Part shown: in pieces, positions 15,051 to 16,544 of the stretch
Layout: each line of letters opens with the position of its first letter
Position numbering within the stretch: the stretch's first letter is position 1
DNA from: UMGS1851 sp900555605
GTDB taxonomy: Bacteria; Bacillota; Clostridia; UBA1212; UBA1255
DNA: 16,544 bases
Reading direction: 5' to 3'
Assembly: GCA_902472555.1 (NCBI GenBank)
Contig: CABROF010000055.1
Location: forward strand, 1 to 16,544
Notes under the pieces: generated by a model
The model's database searches: none
The model's input: only the letters and a program-made list of their open reading frames with translations
What the model was told of the DNA's origin: nothing
Position numbers and translations under genes: made by a program

Positions 15051-16544
15051 GTCTGCGCAGAACGATTAGCAGCGTGACGACTGCCGCCGCTGCTGCTGCT
15101 ACTGCGATTGCAGCAATCCAGAAGGGGAAGCGTGCGTTTCCGCTTATCCCCGCCGGTTCCTTTTCACCGGAATAGACCTCCACGGTAATCAGCTGTGAAT
15201 ACAGAGAATAGCTTTCATTCGGAGAGGCGCCGTTATGTACATAGCGATACATCAGCAGCGCGGTGCCGTCGGATTTTGCTGTGATTGTATTGCCGGATAC
15301 GGAGACCGCTTCGCTGCCCTCCAGCAGAATCAGCTGCGGCTGATTTCCCTGCGTCAGCTTCAGTTTTCCGGTGCGTGTTGTGATTTCAGGCGTTAAGGTG
15401 CGTTTTGTATTTCCATTCAGATTGATTCGATATGTCATTTCATCAAGGCGGATATCAACCGGCAGCTGTGCGGTCAGATCCGCGTAGTCGGTAGTAATGC
15501 CGCCTACCCCCAACAGATAAGCGCTGTTTGTATTTCCTGCGCCGTAAGTCCAGGGCCAGTTTGTAATGCCTCTGTGATGCAGTGCGTTGATGACATAGAG
15601 ACTGCCCATTCCGGAAGCATGAAAGGTATTATTAAATGGAACCACTTGAGATAAAATGTTTTTTGTTACCTCACCGGTGCCGCCGGAGGGCGTGCCTGTC
15701 AGAAATCCTACGGATACGCCCGGCATAGCCTTTGCAAACGCGGTGGCCTGATTTCTGTGAAAGGTGATCACACAGACCTGGTTCTCCATCTCATAGGAAG
15801 CGATGAGTTCAGCAGCGGCTTCCGCCAATCCGGCATCCGTGCTCTTGATTTCTACGAACAGGATTACGTCTTTCTTTTTAAATTCTTCAAGAAACTCACG
15901 GAAGGTAGGAATTCGGACCTTCGGATACTTTTGGAAGGTGCCGTAGCCGCCGGAACGGAGCAGACTGATCTGCTGCAGCTCGGCATAGGTTTTGCTTGAC
16001 ACCGCGCCGCTGCCGTCTGTCAGTCCGTCCAATGCATCATCATGAAATACCACAATTTCTTTGTCTTTTGTAAATCGGATATCAAGCTCGATGCAGTCTG
16101 CGCCTGCCTCGTAGGCCAGGCGTGCGGCTTCTAAACTATTTTCCGGCGCCTGACTGGGAAGTCCGCGATGCGCGATGACAAAGGGCGTCCGCACCAAAAT
16201 ACGCTGATCTTCATAATATCCGTTAATCAGTGCGCTGAGCTGGGAAACCGCGCTGGTGACGATTCCGTTTGCACCGCTGAATACGGGGTTATATAATCTG
16301 TTTTTGGTCTCTGCGGAGGAACGGACCCAGACTGTAATCAGCCGGTTCTGCAGATACGTAACATTTGCTTTTGTGGCGGCAGCTTCGTCGATGACGGCAA
16401 TTTTTGCCGCGTTTGCGTTGGTGGTGTATACAATATGATCTAAATCCGCCTGGCTGGCGCCGACGGAACCGTAATCTACAATTCCCCGCAGCATTTTTTG
16501 TGCCGCGCGGACTTTGGCAACCAGCGCAGGGTCCTGCGACATAA
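15022..16544 (-). CDS. Membrane-anchored glycerophosphodiester phosphodiesterase, tandem-domain (5' partial)
   Basis: The 506 visible residues end in a complete GDPD domain, which hydrolyses glycerophosphodiesters or related lipid or teichoic acid products. The catalytic residues are present: H125 and R126 in AHRG, APENS (E134, N135), IELDIRFTKD (E152, D154), VFHDD (H167) and FVEIKS (E231, K233). The domain ends at about residue 355 in GGITTDYADL. Before it, residues of about 60-108 (TVWVRSSAE, then SGANGIVTSAVSQL) look like the last strands of a first GDPD barrel, so the full protein probably has two. After it comes an Ig-like domain (about 360-455), a membrane helix (about 465-494) and the basic tail RRQKRKK, which places the enzyme outside the cell. 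The ATG at 16542 is two bases from the edge and the frame stays open, so the gene continues beyond the window. Confidence 0.9.
   Translation of the reverse strand, partial: MSQDPALVAKVRAAQKMLRGIVDYGSVGASQADLDHIVYTTNANAAKIAVIDEAAATKANVTYLQNRLITVWVRSSAETKNRLYNPVFSGANGIVTSAVSQLSALINGYYEDQRILVRTPFVIAHRGLPSQAPENSLEAARLAYEAGADCIELDIRFTKDKEIVVFHDDALDGLTDGSGAVSSKTYAELQQISLLRSGGYGTFQKYPKVRIPTFREFLEEFKKKDVILFVEIKSTDAGLAEAAAELIASYEMENQVCVITFHRNQATAFAKAMPGVSVGFLTGTPSGGTGEVTKNILSQVVPFNNTFHASGMGSLYVINALHHRGITNWPWTYGAGNTNSAYLLGVGGITTDYADLTAQLPVDIRLDEMTYRINLNGNTKRTLTPEITTRTGKLKLTQGNQPQLILLEGSEAVSVSGNTITAKSDGTALLMYRYVHNGASPNESYSLYSQLITVEVYSGEKEPAGISGNARFPFWIAAIAVAAAAAAVVTLLIVLRRQKRKKDTAG

Noticed and set aside
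1..16544. Mobile element, CRISPR array, defence system, tRNA or rRNA
   Set aside because: I saw no transposase or integrase motif, no regularly spaced repeats, no nuclease or toxin pair, and no tRNA-like or rRNA-like stretch.

Overview
The window looks like a chromosomal segment of a Gram-positive member of the Clostridia, possibly a host-associated one. The evidence is a roughly half-GC coding style, strong GGAGG-type ribosome binding sites, a PepF-type peptidase, lipoprotein-like signal peptides, a sortase-like C-terminal signal and tightly packed co-directional genes. I see no transposase, phage gene, CRISPR array, rRNA or tRNA. No gene-free stretch exceeds about 230 bases.

Layout. (1) Bases 2-1039, +: the 3' end of a surface protein with an NPSTG sorting-like C-terminus, entering from the left edge and probably ended by a terminator at about 1030-1060. 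(2) Bases 1124-10320, +: a compact six-gene run with overlaps or gaps of about 20 bases or less. It encodes oligoendopeptidase F, a cysteine-rich bactofilin/beta-helix-like protein, a Gpi18-like GT-C glycosyltransferase, a protein O-mannosyltransferase (PMT, GT39)-like GT-C glycosyltransferase, a DPM1/GtrB-like polyprenyl-phosphate glycosyltransferase and a CysQ-like phosphatase. (3) Bases 10333-12690, -: a large lipoprotein with a glycosidase-like barrel and two discoidin (F5/8 type C) domains, convergent with the run. (4) Bases 12922-14954, +: a DUF2007-like small protein behind a good sigma-A promoter, then an orphan 1-phosphofructokinase coupled to a membrane-anchored DUF1287 protein. (5) Bases 15022-16544, -: the 3' part of a membrane-anchored GDPD protein that runs off the right edge and seems to carry tandem GDPD domains.

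How the genes may work together. The three glycosyltransferases form a plausible extracytoplasmic glycosylation module. The GT2 enzyme would load a sugar onto a polyprenyl phosphate inside the cell, and the two GT-C enzymes would use that lipid-linked sugar outside the membrane. The PMT-like enzyme would prime protein Ser/Thr and the Gpi18-like enzyme would add a further sugar. The most distinctive feature is that both GT-C enzymes begin with related CBM4/9-like ectodomains, and the PMT has a second, discoidin-like ectodomain between its membrane segments. Nearby genes encode several surface proteins that could be substrates or act on the same envelope. The sugar, acceptor and functional links are inferred from family knowledge and gene order; the sequence alone does not prove them.
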